A stretch of DNA of 64,000 nucleotides, from the NCBI GenBank assembly GCA_039821645.1, contig JBCBNU010000003.1, forward strand, positions 1 to 64,000. The letters are read 5' to 3'. Positions 42,305 to 51,032 of the stretch are shown here, piece after piece; within the stretch, counting starts at the first letter, position 1; each line of letters opens with the position of its first letter. This DNA is from CALBPI01 sp039821645 (GTDB lineage: Bacteria; Pseudomonadota; Gammaproteobacteria; Steroidobacterales; Woeseiaceae). Made by a program: the position numbers and the translations under genes. Below the pieces are notes generated by a model that saw nothing but the letters and a program-made list of their open reading frames with translations, was not told the DNA's origin and did not search any database.

Positions 42305-43722
42305 TTCGATTCCTGGCTTTGCAACACGCGCAGCACCTCATCGAGCGTCGCTTTCGCATCACCGAACAGCATGCGCGTGTTGTCCTTGAAGAACAGCGGG
42401 TTCTGAACGCCGGCATATCCGGTCGCCATGCTCCGCTTGAGCACAATAGTGGTGTCGCCTTTCCAGACTTCAAGCACCGGCATACCCGCAATCGGACTGT
42501 CGGGCTCATCTTGAGCCGACGGATTCACGATGTCGTTGGCGCCGATCACCACCGTGACATCCACTTCCGGAAAGTCTTCGTTGATCTCTTCCATCTCGAA
42601 CACAATGTCGTAAGGCACGCGCGCCTCGGCGAGCAGTACGTTCATATGCCCAGGCATCCGTCCTGCGACCGGGTGAATCGCAAACTGCACGTCTATCTTG
42701 CGATCACGCAAGCTGCGAGTAATCTCATTAACCGTGTGCTGCGCCTGCGCCACCGCCATACCATAGCCCGGCACGATGACGACCTTCTTAGCATTCAGCA
42801 ACATGTCGGCAACCTCTTCGGATTGCACTGCAACGACCTCGCCCTGCTCGCTTTCGGCTGCACCGCCACCACCGCCGCCCGAAGTGGTGCCGAATCCACC
42901 CGCGATGACCGAGATGAAACTGCGGTTCATCGCACGGCACATGATGTAGGAAAGAATGGCGCCGCTGCTACCGACCAGCGCGCCGGTCACGATCAACAGA
43001 TCATTGCTCAGCATAAAGCCGGTTGCCGATGCCGCCCAGCCTGAATAGCTGTTGAGCATGGAAACGACCACGGGCATATCGGCGCCGCCGATCGCAGCCA
43101 CCATGTGCACACCAAACGCAAGCGCGACCAACGTCATCAGGAATAGCGGGAAGAACCCACCGCCGTCAGCGGCTTGTCCTACGAAAATCGTGCCGAGCCA
43201 GATCGCAACCAGGCCCATGCCGAGGTTCAGAAAATGCCGCGCTGGCAGCAGCGTCGGGTTGCCGCCGATCCGCCCGGACAACTTGCCGAAGGCGATGACT
43301 GAACCTGAGAACGTCAACGCGCCGATAAGGATACCCACGTAAATCTCAACGTCGTGGATCGTCTTCTCGATGCCATAGAACGATTGCGTGTGATCCAGAA
43401 AAGTCGCGTAGCCGACAAGCACTGCGGCAAGACCAACAAGACTGTGCAGAATTGCAACCAGTTCTGGCATTTGGGTCATTTGTACGGTGCGCGCCAGGCG
43501 AATCCCGATCACGGCGCCTGCAACCAGCGACACCACCAGGAAGAAGTAATTGCCAGAGACCACACCAAAGATGGTGGCAAACAGCGCAAGGCCCATCCCG
43601 ATCATGCCGTACAGGTTGCCGCGTCTTGCCGTTTCCTGATTGCTGAGTCCACCCAGTGCGAGGATGAACAAAATGGTCGAGACGATATAGGCCGCCTGGA
43701 TAAATCCTTCACTCATTACCAA
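42301..43722 (-). CDS. pntB: NAD(P) transhydrogenase subunit beta
   Basis: This 473-residue subunit has nine or so membrane helices of domain II (NSYSGWAASATGFMLSNDLLIVTGALVGSSGAILSYIMC) and the soluble NADP-binding domain III (VVIVPGYGMAVAQAQHTVNE, FAIHPVAGRMPGHMNVLLAEA, VVIGANDIVNPSAQDEPDSPIAGMPVLEVWK). It drives NADP reduction by NADH with the proton gradient. It starts 12 bases after the pntA stop. Confidence 0.97.
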   Translation of the reverse strand: MVMSEGFIQAAYIVSTILFILALGGLSNQETARRGNLYGMIGMGLALFATIFGVVSGNYFFLVVSLVAGAVIGIRLARTVQMTQMPELVAILHSLVGLAAVLVGYATFLDHTQSFYGIEKTIHDVEIYVGILIGALTFSGSVIAFGKLSGRIGGNPTLLPARHFLNLGMGLVAIWLGTIFVGQAADGGGFFPLFLMTLVALAFGVHMVAAIGGADMPVVVSMLNSYSGWAASATGFMLSNDLLIVTGALVGSSGAILSYIMCRAMNRSFISVIAGGFGTTSGGGGGGAAESEQGEVVAVQSEEVADMLLNAKKVVIVPGYGMAVAQAQHTVNEITRSLRDRKIDVQFAIHPVAGRMPGHMNVLLAEARVPYDIVFEMEEINEDFPEVDVTVVIGANDIVNPSAQDEPDSPIAGMPVLEVWKGDTTIVLKRSMATGYAGVQNPLFFKDNTRMLFGDAKATLDEVLRVLQSQESK

Positions 43723-43734
43723 TTCTCCGACGGA

Positions 43735-45303
43735 CTACTTGCGGAACATCGCCAGCATGCGTTGCGTCACCGCAAAGCCGCCGAAGATGTTGATGCTCGT
43801 GATGAGCAAGGCCAAAACCGCGAGTGCGGATACGATGAAGCTGCCACTCGATATCTGCAGTAACGCACCGATCACGATGATGCTGGAAATTGCGTTAGTC
43901 ACACTCATCAAGGGCGTGTGCAACGAAGCCGTCACGTTCCAGATGACCATGTAGCCAACAAAACACGCGAGCACAAACACGGTCAGATGCGCCATGAACG
44001 ACGGCGGTGCGACATTCCCAAGCGCCAGTAGCGCCACCGCACCCAATGCCATCCCGATCGACGTCGCGATCCAGCCTGGCTTGGATGCGACAGCCGCCTC
44101 CGCGACCGCCTCCGTTGTGGGTGCTGCAGGGGCCGCCTTCGGTGCGGCCGATAGTTTCGGTGCCGGCGGCGGGAACGTGATCTCCCCGGCATTGACCGCC
44201 GTCGCGCCACGTATCACCTCGTCCTCCATGTCGATGACGATGTTGCCGTCTTTCTCCGGGGTCAGGTCGGTCAACAGGTGGCGAAGATTCGTGGCGTACA
44301 GTTGGCTCGACTGAGCTGCGAGTCGGCTCGGCAGATCGGTATAACCGATGATGGACACACCGTGCCGAACGGCCACCTCGCCGGGCTCCGTGAGCTCGCA
44401 GTTGCCGCCCTGCTCAGCGGCGAGATCAACAATGACGCTACCCTGCTTCATCGACTCGACCATTGCCTCGGTGATCAACTTCGGTGCGGGCTTACCCGGG
44501 ATCAATGCCGTTGTGATGATGATGTCGACTTCCTTCGCCTGTTCGGCAAACAGCGCCATTTCCGCATCGATAAACGCCTTGCTCATCGTTTTGGCATAGC
44601 CACCCTCGCCGGCGCCATCTTCATCGTCTTCGAAATCGAGCATGAGGAATTCCGCATCCATGCTCTCGACCTGCTCCTTGACCTCGGGACGCGTGTCAAA
44701 AGCGCGAACAATGGCGCCCATGCTCTTCGCGGTGCCGATCGCCGACAAACCGGCGACGCCCGCACCAATCACAAGCACCTTGGCCGGTGGAATGCGTCCG
44801 GCCGCGGTAATCTGGCCCGTGAAAAATCTGCCGAAGTGCTGTGCCGCCTCAATAATTGCGCGGTAGCCGCCAATATTCGCCATCGAGCTCAGCGCGTCCA
44901 TCTTCTGCGCCCGTGAGATTCTCGGCACCATATCCATCGCCAGGGCATTCACACCCCGCTCCGACAATGCTTCTAGCAACTCAGGATTCTGGCCGGGCCA
45001 CAGGAAGCCGATCAGCGTCTGGCCCTCGCGCAACAGATCTATCTCGTCCTGCTTCAATTCGGGGTGATGTTCGGGCTGGCGCACCTTCAACACGATGTCC
45101 GCCGCGTCGTAGACCGCCTTCGGGCCCTCGACAACCTCGGCGCCCGCATCGCGATACGCCTCGTCCAGATAGGACGCTCTGGTACCGGCACCGGCTTCGA
45201 TAATGACTTCAAATCCGAGCTTCACGACTGCACCGACGACTTCAGGCGTCATCGCAACGCGTTGCTCGTTTACGTGGACCTCGGTAGGGACACCGATCTT
45301 CAT
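43735..45303 (-). CDS. pntA: NAD(P) transhydrogenase subunit alpha
   Basis: This 522-residue alpha subunit combines the NAD-binding domain I (MKIGVPTEVHVNEQRVAMTPE at the start, VIGAGVAGLSAIGTAKSMGA for NAD) and four membrane helices of domain II at the C-terminus. This is the E. coli-type fused alpha subunit. A Pro/Ala-rich linker (about 390-425) separates the two. I chose the ATG at 45303, which has GGAG nine bases upstream and begins with the family's MKIGVP. It heads the four-gene operon. Confidence 0.96.
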   Translation of the reverse strand: MKIGVPTEVHVNEQRVAMTPEVVGAVVKLGFEVIIEAGAGTRASYLDEAYRDAGAEVVEGPKAVYDAADIVLKVRQPEHHPELKQDEIDLLREGQTLIGFLWPGQNPELLEALSERGVNALAMDMVPRISRAQKMDALSSMANIGGYRAIIEAAQHFGRFFTGQITAAGRIPPAKVLVIGAGVAGLSAIGTAKSMGAIVRAFDTRPEVKEQVESMDAEFLMLDFEDDEDGAGEGGYAKTMSKAFIDAEMALFAEQAKEVDIIITTALIPGKPAPKLITEAMVESMKQGSVIVDLAAEQGGNCELTEPGEVAVRHGVSIIGYTDLPSRLAAQSSQLYATNLRHLLTDLTPEKDGNIVIDMEDEVIRGATAVNAGEITFPPPAPKLSAAPKAAPAAPTTEAVAEAAVASKPGWIATSIGMALGAVALLALGNVAPPSFMAHLTVFVLACFVGYMVIWNVTASLHTPLMSVTNAISSIIVIGALLQISSGSFIVSALAVLALLITSINIFGGFAVTQRMLAMFRK

Positions 45304-45505
45304 GGACATCTCCAGTAAATTCAGCCGGTTGGCCAAAAACGCCGGCTTCGGGCGGAATGTTCGCGGCCAGCAGTATCCAAAGTTGAACGCCTATGCGCAA
45401 CATCGGCGCGCCAACGTTGCAACATCTTTGTCCAGCGCATTTGTTATGATTCCGCGCCGGGGACGGTCATCTCCTGTTATTGACCCTGACAAAGGATGGT
45501 AAACC

Positions 45506-46102
45506 ATGAAAGCGATCAACCGATTGCTCGTTGCGGCCACAGCCGCGTTTACGCTCACGACCACGGCCTCGGCCGGCATCGGCGATGTGCCCTCCGGCGA
45601 GTACCAGCTGGAGAAAACACACGCCTACCTGACCTTCAGCTACCTGCACCTCGGATTCTCGCGACCGGTCGTCGGTTTCAATGACTTCGACGTCTCGCTG
45701 AACCTCAACCAGGACGATGTGACCGCCAGTAAGCTCATGGTCTCAATCGATCCGACCAGCATCGACTCTGGTGTGGAGAAATTCGATGATCACCTGAAGA
45801 GTGACGATTTCTTTGATATCGCGACCCATTCGGATATCAGCTTCACCGCTACCGGCATTGAGATGACCGGCGAGAGCACGATGACGATCACTGGCGACCT
45901 CACGATGAAAGGCATCACGAAGCCAATCACGCTCGATGCCACGGTCAACAAGGCAGCCAACCACCCGATGCGCAAGACGCCGACCATTGGTATCTCAGCA
46001 TCTGGAAAGCTGATGCGTTCGGACTGGGATCTGGGTCGCTACGCGCCGAATGTCGGCGACGAAGTGACGTTGAATATCCAGGTCGAGCTGATCAAGTCCT
46101 GA
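45506..46102 (+). CDS. Periplasmic YceI-family protein
   Basis: This 198-residue exported protein has a signal peptide (INRLLVAATAAFTLTTTASA) and a complete YceI lipocalin-like barrel: GEYQLEKTHAYLTFSYLHLGFSRPVVGFNDFDVSLNL, DDFFDIATHSDISFTATGIE, TITGDLTMKGITKPITLDATVN. YceI proteins bind isoprenoid-type lipids. AAAGGA precedes the ATG. A cytochrome b561-YceI fusion follows 31 bases later, so the two are probably cotranscribed. The 202 bases upstream contain a TATGAT box near 45447 without a clear -35. Confidence 0.93.
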   Translation: MKAINRLLVAATAAFTLTTTASAGIGDVPSGEYQLEKTHAYLTFSYLHLGFSRPVVGFNDFDVSLNLNQDDVTASKLMVSIDPTSIDSGVEKFDDHLKSDDFFDIATHSDISFTATGIEMTGESTMTITGDLTMKGITKPITLDATVNKAANHPMRKTPTIGISASGKLMRSDWDLGRYAPNVGDEVTLNIQVELIKS

Positions 46103-46133
46103 TCATTTTGTTCGATCTGTTGCGAGACCTCGT

Positions 46134-47330
46134 GTGAGCGAGACCACGTCGGCTCGCAAACCTGTCTACAGCCGCACCGCCCAGTACCTTCACTGGGCGG
46201 TTGCGGCCATGATCGTTTTGCAGTTTGTGCTGATCGAAATTGCCGAAGGCACGAGCAGCCGGATTGCGGTGCTTGGCTTATTTGCCAACCACAAGTCCGT
46301 GGGCATGACCATCCTGATACTGGCTGTTCTGCGACTGGGCTGGCGGCTCGCTAACCAGCCACCGAAGTTACCCGCCGAGATGCCAGCGTGGCAGGTTCAG
46401 GTATCCGCACTGACCCATTGGGCGCTTTACGCCTTTCTGTTTGCAATGCCGATCAGCGGCTGGCTCATGTCTTCTGCAGCGAACTACAGCGTGAGCTGGT
46501 TTGGATTGTTCACCTGGCCGGATCTCGTATCCCCCGATGAAGGTCTGAAGGAAACACTCAAGACCATTCATGACCTGCTCGGCAAGGCGCTGTTCGTTTT
46601 TGCACTGCTACACGTGCTCGCCGCCTGTAAACACCACTTCCTCGACAAGGATGACGTCTTGAAGAGAATGTCCGCGGCCGTGCCGCTTGTTTTGTTTGGC
46701 CTCATCATTGCCGGGGGAACCTGGGCGCTGGGCAGTGTTGGCCAGTCTTCTGAGTCCACCAACGCGACCGATTCCGGTACGGCAGCGCAGACACAGCCAG
46801 CTAGCACTGACGCGGTCGCCGAGAGCAGTGACCTGCCGTTGTGGCGGATCGATTTCAATACGAGCTTCATTGAGTTCACCGCAACGCAGGCGGGTGCGCC
46901 GTTTACCGGCGAATGGGCCGACTGGCAGGCGAAGATGCGATTCGACGAGCAAGACCTGGCTAATAGCCAGTTCGACGTGATGATCGCTACCAGCGGCGTC
47001 AGTACAGATGACACAGAACGAGATGAGACGCTGCAGGACAGTGATTTCTTCGACACGGAGAACCATCCAACGGTGCGGTTCCTGACCAATGAAATCACGC
47101 AAACCGATGATGGCTATCTCGCGCAAGCGACACTGACCGTTAAAGGCACCGCCTACCCGGTCGAGTTTCTTTTTGACGTTGCAGTAGATGGTGAGACGCG
47201 TGTGTTGTCAGGCGAAGCACGACTGGATCGACTCGCGTTGGGCCTCGGTCTCGGCGAATGGGCCGATACGGAATGGGTGGGACAGTATGTCGATGTCCTC
47301 GTCGGCGTCTCCGCGGTGGTGTCCGACTAA
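46134..47330 (+). CDS. Cytochrome b561 fused to a YceI domain
   Basis: This 398-residue protein joins an N-terminal cytochrome b561 (about 10-205) to a C-terminal YceI domain (about 235-395). The b561 part has four helices with heme-ligand histidines in QYLHWAV, LFANHKSVGM, LTHWALYAF and LLHVLAACKHHF. The YceI part reads LWRIDFNTSFIEFTATQAGAPFTGEW and DSDFFDTENHPTVRFLTNEI. It starts at a GTG (46134). The periplasmic domain would receive or present a quinone-like lipid to the b561 heme. b561 and YceI genes are often neighbours; here both the fusion and a free YceI copy occur. Confidence 0.92.
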   Translation: MSETTSARKPVYSRTAQYLHWAVAAMIVLQFVLIEIAEGTSSRIAVLGLFANHKSVGMTILILAVLRLGWRLANQPPKLPAEMPAWQVQVSALTHWALYAFLFAMPISGWLMSSAANYSVSWFGLFTWPDLVSPDEGLKETLKTIHDLLGKALFVFALLHVLAACKHHFLDKDDVLKRMSAAVPLVLFGLIIAGGTWALGSVGQSSESTNATDSGTAAQTQPASTDAVAESSDLPLWRIDFNTSFIEFTATQAGAPFTGEWADWQAKMRFDEQDLANSQFDVMIATSGVSTDDTERDETLQDSDFFDTENHPTVRFLTNEITQTDDGYLAQATLTVKGTAYPVEFLFDVAVDGETRVLSGEARLDRLALGLGLGEWADTEWVGQYVDVLVGVSAVVSD

Positions 47331-47386
47331 CCTGACCGAACGGAAGATTATGTCAGCGCTGCCGTGATCCGAGCGCTGAAATCGCT

Positions 47387-47431
47387 TATACTGTTACATC
47401 GGAAACCACCCGGGCGCGTTGTGATCACAAC
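47387..47431 (+). promoter_or_regulatory. Promoter and operator-like palindrome upstream of bkd operon
   Basis: A TATACT box (47387-47392) lacks a good -35. About 25 bases later GTTGTGATCACAAC (47418-47431) is a perfect 14-bp palindrome. It lies between two direct copies of CCCGGGCGC (47409-47417 and 47440-47448). A palindrome just after the expected start point would suit a repressor; the family is not clear, although GntR and Lrp types are options. Confidence 0.5.
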
Positions 47432-47478
47432 ATGGGGAGCCCGGGCGCCCAATGCCGATCTGATTTGGAGTGCAACCG

Positions 47479-48726
47479 ATGGGAAGCAAGCAATCCCGCC
47501 TGCACGTGCCACAGGCACCTGCACGCCCCGGTGAAACACCGGACTTCTCCTACCTGAAACTGTCTGCGGCGGGAGAGATCCCGCGACCTGATGCAAATGC
47601 GAAGGTCTCTGAGACCGCCTACCTGGCCGACGGCCTCGTGCGCGTTCTTGACGATGCTGCGGTTGCGAAGGGTCCCTGGGACCCACATCTGGATGCCAAG
47701 GACCTGCAGATCGGGTTACGGCACATGGTACAGACACGAATCTTTGACGACCGGATGCAGCGCGTACAACGCCAGGGCAAAATTTCGTTCTATGTGAAAT
47801 CGACCGGCGAAGAAGCTGTGTCTGTAGCTCAGGCCATGGCGCTGCGGCCCGGCGATATGTTGTTCCCGAGTTACCGCAACCAGGGGCTGTTCATCGTTCG
47901 CGGCTCCAGCCTGACCGACCTCATGTCGCAGTGCTTGTCGAACACTCGGGACATGTGCAAAGGCCGTCAGCTTCCGGTGATGTATCACACGGCACGCGAC
48001 AACATATTCTCGATCTCGGGCAACCTCGGCACGCAGTATCCGCAGGCCGTGGGTTGGGCGATGGCATCCGCGATCAAAGGCGAAGACCATATCGCGGCAG
48101 CGTGGATCGGCGACGGTACGACGGCTGAAGCGGACTTTCACCACGCAGTCACCTTCGCCTCGGTATACCAGGCGCCGGTCATCCTGAATGTTGTTAATAA
48201 CCAGTACGCGATTTCCACCTTCCAGGCATTCGCCGGCGGCGAGCAACAGACCTTCGCGGCGCGCGGCCCGGGTAACGGCATTGTGGGGCTGAGGGTCGAC
48301 GGTAACGACTTCCTGGCGGTCTATTCAGCCACCCAATGGGCGGCTGAACGCGCCCGGAAAGGTGCTGGACCGACGTTGATGGAATTGGTGACCTATCGCG
48401 CCGGAGCGCACTCCACCAGCGATGACCCCTCGCGCTACCGACCGAAAGAAGAGTGGGATGAGTTCCCATTGGGCGATCCGATCGAACGTCTGAAACGCTA
48501 CCTGATCGAACAGGGCGCGTGGTCCGAGGAACGACACACGGCACTCGAAGAGGAAATGACCGATCACGTCAATGCCTGCTGGAAGGAGGCGACGAGTTAC
48601 GGGACTCTCAACGAGGGACCTCACCTTGATGCATCGCTGATGTTCGAGGACATCTTTAAAGAGATGCCGAAAAACCTTCGGGCGCAGCGCGAGGCGTGGC
48701 GTGCCGAGCGCGAGCAGGGGGACTGA
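47479..48726 (+). CDS. bkdA1: Branched-chain 2-oxoacid dehydrogenase E1 alpha subunit
   Basis: This 415-residue thiamin-diphosphate subunit decarboxylates oxo-acids from Val, Leu and Ile. It matches Pseudomonas BkdA1 from the N-terminus (RLHVPQAPARPGETPDFSYLKL) through the ThDP motif AAWIGDGTTAEADFHHAVTFASVYQAPVILNVVNNQYAIS and the phosphoserine-loop region AGAHSTSDDPSRYRP. GGAG stands eight bases before the ATG at 47479; a GTG three codons earlier is less likely. It is first in a bkdA1-bkdA2-bkdB operon without an adjacent lpd (E3) gene. Confidence 0.95.
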   Translation: MGSKQSRLHVPQAPARPGETPDFSYLKLSAAGEIPRPDANAKVSETAYLADGLVRVLDDAAVAKGPWDPHLDAKDLQIGLRHMVQTRIFDDRMQRVQRQGKISFYVKSTGEEAVSVAQAMALRPGDMLFPSYRNQGLFIVRGSSLTDLMSQCLSNTRDMCKGRQLPVMYHTARDNIFSISGNLGTQYPQAVGWAMASAIKGEDHIAAAWIGDGTTAEADFHHAVTFASVYQAPVILNVVNNQYAISTFQAFAGGEQQTFAARGPGNGIVGLRVDGNDFLAVYSATQWAAERARKGAGPTLMELVTYRAGAHSTSDDPSRYRPKEEWDEFPLGDPIERLKRYLIEQGAWSEERHTALEEEMTDHVNACWKEATSYGTLNEGPHLDASLMFEDIFKEMPKNLRAQREAWRAEREQGD

Positions 48727-48729
48727 TCC

Positions 48730-49743
48730 ATGGCCAAGATGAACATGATTCAGGCTCTGAATTCCGCGATGGACATCGCCATGGATCGCGATCCAAACGT
48801 CGTCGTCATGGGCGAAGACGTAGGCTACTTTGGCGGCGTCTTCCGGTGCACGGAAGGCCTGCAACGCAAGTATGGTGAACACCGCTGCATCGATACCCCT
48901 ATCGCCGAGGGCGGCATCGTCGGTACCGCTATCGGAATGGCAGTAAACGGCTTGCGGCCCGTCGCCGAAATCCAGTTCGCCGACTACATCTACCCTGGCT
49001 TTGACCAGATCGTCAGCGAGCTCGCGCGCATCCGTTACCGCAGCGCGGGCGACTTCTCTGCACCGGTCACAATTCGAACGCCATGTGGCGGTGGTATTCG
49101 AGGCGGACAGACCCACTCACAAAGCCCTGAAGGGATTTTCGCGCATGTCTCTGGCATTCAGGTCGTCATGCCTTCGAACCCGTATGACGCGAAGGGACTG
49201 CTGCTCGCGAGTATCGAGAACGATGACCCGGTCGTATTCTTCGAACCCAAGCGGATTTACAACGGACCGTTCGACGGTGACCCGAACAAGCCGGCGGTGG
49301 GTTGGTCGTCACACCGGATGGGCGACGTACCGAAGGACCACTACACGGTTCCGATTGGCCTTGCGAACGTCGTGGAATCGGGCTCGGACGTCACGATCGT
49401 GACCTACGGCACCATGGTGCACGTCGCACAAGCCGCTGCCAAAGCGGAAAACATCGATGCAGAGGTTGTCGATGTCCGCTCGCTGCAGCCGCTCGATATC
49501 GACACGATCGCCGCATCCGTACAAAAAACCGGGCGCTGCATCATCGTGCATGAAGCCACGCGTTTCTCAGGGTTTGGCGCCGAACTGTCGGCCAGCATTC
49601 AGGAACACTGTTTCTACTCGCTGGAAGCACCGATCCTTCGCGTAACCGGCTGGGACACACCCTACCCTCACGCTTTTGAATGGGACTATTTCCCTGGTCA
49701 GAAGCGCGTGATCCACGCGCTGCAAAAGGTGCTGGAGGATTGA
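48730..49743 (+). CDS. bkdA2: Branched-chain 2-oxoacid dehydrogenase E1 beta subunit
   Basis: This 337-residue partner of E1 alpha has the usual start (MNMIQALNSAMDIAMDRDPNVVVMGEDVGYFGGVFR) and motifs DTPIAEGGIVGTAIGMAVNGLRPVAEIQF and TIRTPCGGGIRGGQTHSQSPE. The alpha2-beta2 pair forms the active sites. It starts three bases after the alpha stop, with GAGCAGGGGGACTG overlapping the previous end as ribosome site. Confidence 0.95.
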   Translation: MAKMNMIQALNSAMDIAMDRDPNVVVMGEDVGYFGGVFRCTEGLQRKYGEHRCIDTPIAEGGIVGTAIGMAVNGLRPVAEIQFADYIYPGFDQIVSELARIRYRSAGDFSAPVTIRTPCGGGIRGGQTHSQSPEGIFAHVSGIQVVMPSNPYDAKGLLLASIENDDPVVFFEPKRIYNGPFDGDPNKPAVGWSSHRMGDVPKDHYTVPIGLANVVESGSDVTIVTYGTMVHVAQAAAKAENIDAEVVDVRSLQPLDIDTIAASVQKTGRCIIVHEATRFSGFGAELSASIQEHCFYSLEAPILRVTGWDTPYPHAFEWDYFPGQKRVIHALQKVLED

Positions 49744-49747
49744 TTCG

Positions 49748-50974
49748 ATGAGCCAGTACGTATTCAAACTGCCGGATCTCGGCGAAGGCCTGGTCGAGGC
49801 TGAGATCGGAGAGTGGCACGTCAAGGTGGGCGATGTCGTCAACGAAGACGATGTGATCGTCGACATGATGACCGACAAGGCGGCGGTAGAGATACCGGCG
49901 CCGGTGAGCGGCCGCATCGCGTCGCTGCATGGCGAGCAGGGTGACATAGTTCCTGTCGGGACAAACCTGATCGTGTTTGATCTCGAGGGTGACAGCGCAC
50001 CGGCCACGCCAGAGCCAACGAAGGCAGATGACGAGCCGGTGAAGACGCAGCAGGCAGAGAAGCCAGCGCCGGTAGCGGAAAAGAAACCCACTGCTCGAGT
50101 GCTCACCTCGCCCGCCGTGCGAGCACGTGCACGTAAGGCGGACGTGGACCTTGCGCTTGTGCTCGGCACCGGCGCTCGCGGGCGAATCCTCAAGAAAGAC
50201 CTCGAAGCATTCATTGCAAGCGGTGGCACGACACCGGTAGCGAAAACACCGCAACCGGGTGCTTCCGCTGAGACCGATGCCGTGGAAGAGCACAAAGTGA
50301 TCGGTGTTCGACGCGTTATTGCTCGCAAAATGAGCGAGAGCAAACGCAATATCCCTCACTTTACGTACGTCGACGAGATCGACGTAACGCAGTTTGATGC
50401 GTTACGCCAGCACCTGAACGCACAACGCAAGCAAGGTCAGCCGAAACTGACGTTCCTCCCGTTGTTGATCAAAGCGCTGGCCAAGACGCTTAAGGAATTC
50501 CCTCAATGCAACGCGACTTATGATGCGGAGCGGGAAGTGGTGATGCGACACGCAGCGCTCAATGTAGGCATTGCCACGCAAACCAAGGACGGGCTCAAAG
50601 TACCTGTGGTGCGCCAGGCGCAGTCCAAAGATATCTGGAACCTCGCTACCGAAATTCTGGAACTCTCAGAGCTTGCGCGAAACGGCAAAGCCAAGAAAGA
50701 TCAGCTCACGGGTAGCAGCATCACCATCACCAGTCTTGGCGCGCTGGGGGGCATTGTCACCACGCCGGTGATCAATGCTCCCGAGGTCGGCATCCTTGGC
50801 ATCAACAAAGCCGTGCCGCGACCGGTTGTCCTCAATGGTGAAATCGTCGTACGAACGATGATGAACCTGTCCGTCTCGTTCGATCACCGCTTTGTCGACG
50901 GCTACGACGCGGCCGACATGGTCCGTGTGATCAAGGGTTATATCGAGCACCCCGCAACCATTTTCATGCCATAA
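49748..50974 (+). CDS. bkdB: Branched-chain 2-oxoacid dehydrogenase E2 (dihydrolipoyl acyltransferase)
   Basis: This 408-residue core subunit has one lipoyl domain (MMTDKAAVEIPAP, lipoylated Lys44), a Pro/Ala linker, a peripheral-subunit-binding domain (RVLTSPAVRARARKADVDLALV) and a catalytic domain. The catalytic domain ends with FDHRFVDGYDAA (His380 and Asp384). It transfers the acyl group to CoA. It follows E1 beta by four bases and ends in the T-tract region of a terminator for the opposite strand. Confidence 0.95.
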   Translation: MSQYVFKLPDLGEGLVEAEIGEWHVKVGDVVNEDDVIVDMMTDKAAVEIPAPVSGRIASLHGEQGDIVPVGTNLIVFDLEGDSAPATPEPTKADDEPVKTQQAEKPAPVAEKKPTARVLTSPAVRARARKADVDLALVLGTGARGRILKKDLEAFIASGGTTPVAKTPQPGASAETDAVEEHKVIGVRRVIARKMSESKRNIPHFTYVDEIDVTQFDALRQHLNAQRKQGQPKLTFLPLLIKALAKTLKEFPQCNATYDAEREVVMRHAALNVGIATQTKDGLKVPVVRQAQSKDIWNLATEILELSELARNGKAKKDQLTGSSITITSLGALGGIVTTPVINAPEVGILGINKAVPRPVVLNGEIVVRTMMNLSVSFDHRFVDGYDAADMVRVIKGYIEHPATIFMP

Positions 50975-51005
50975 AAAAAACCCCACGTCGTCGAACGACC
51001 TGGGG
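50973..51005 (-). terminator. Rho-independent terminator of hppD
   Basis: CCCCACGTCGT (50981-50991), loop CGA, ACGACCTGGGG (50995-51005) form an 11-bp stem with one C-C mismatch. On the minus strand it is followed by eight T residues (50980-50973). It lies 28 bases past the hppD stop and its T tract overlaps the bkdB stop codon. Confidence 0.87.
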
Positions 51006-51032
51006 CTCAATAGCGCTCAACGGCGTTGGACT

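Noticed and set aside
47418..47431. CRP site upstream of bkdA1
   Set aside because: TGTGA and TCACA are present but directly adjacent; CRP needs a six-base spacer.
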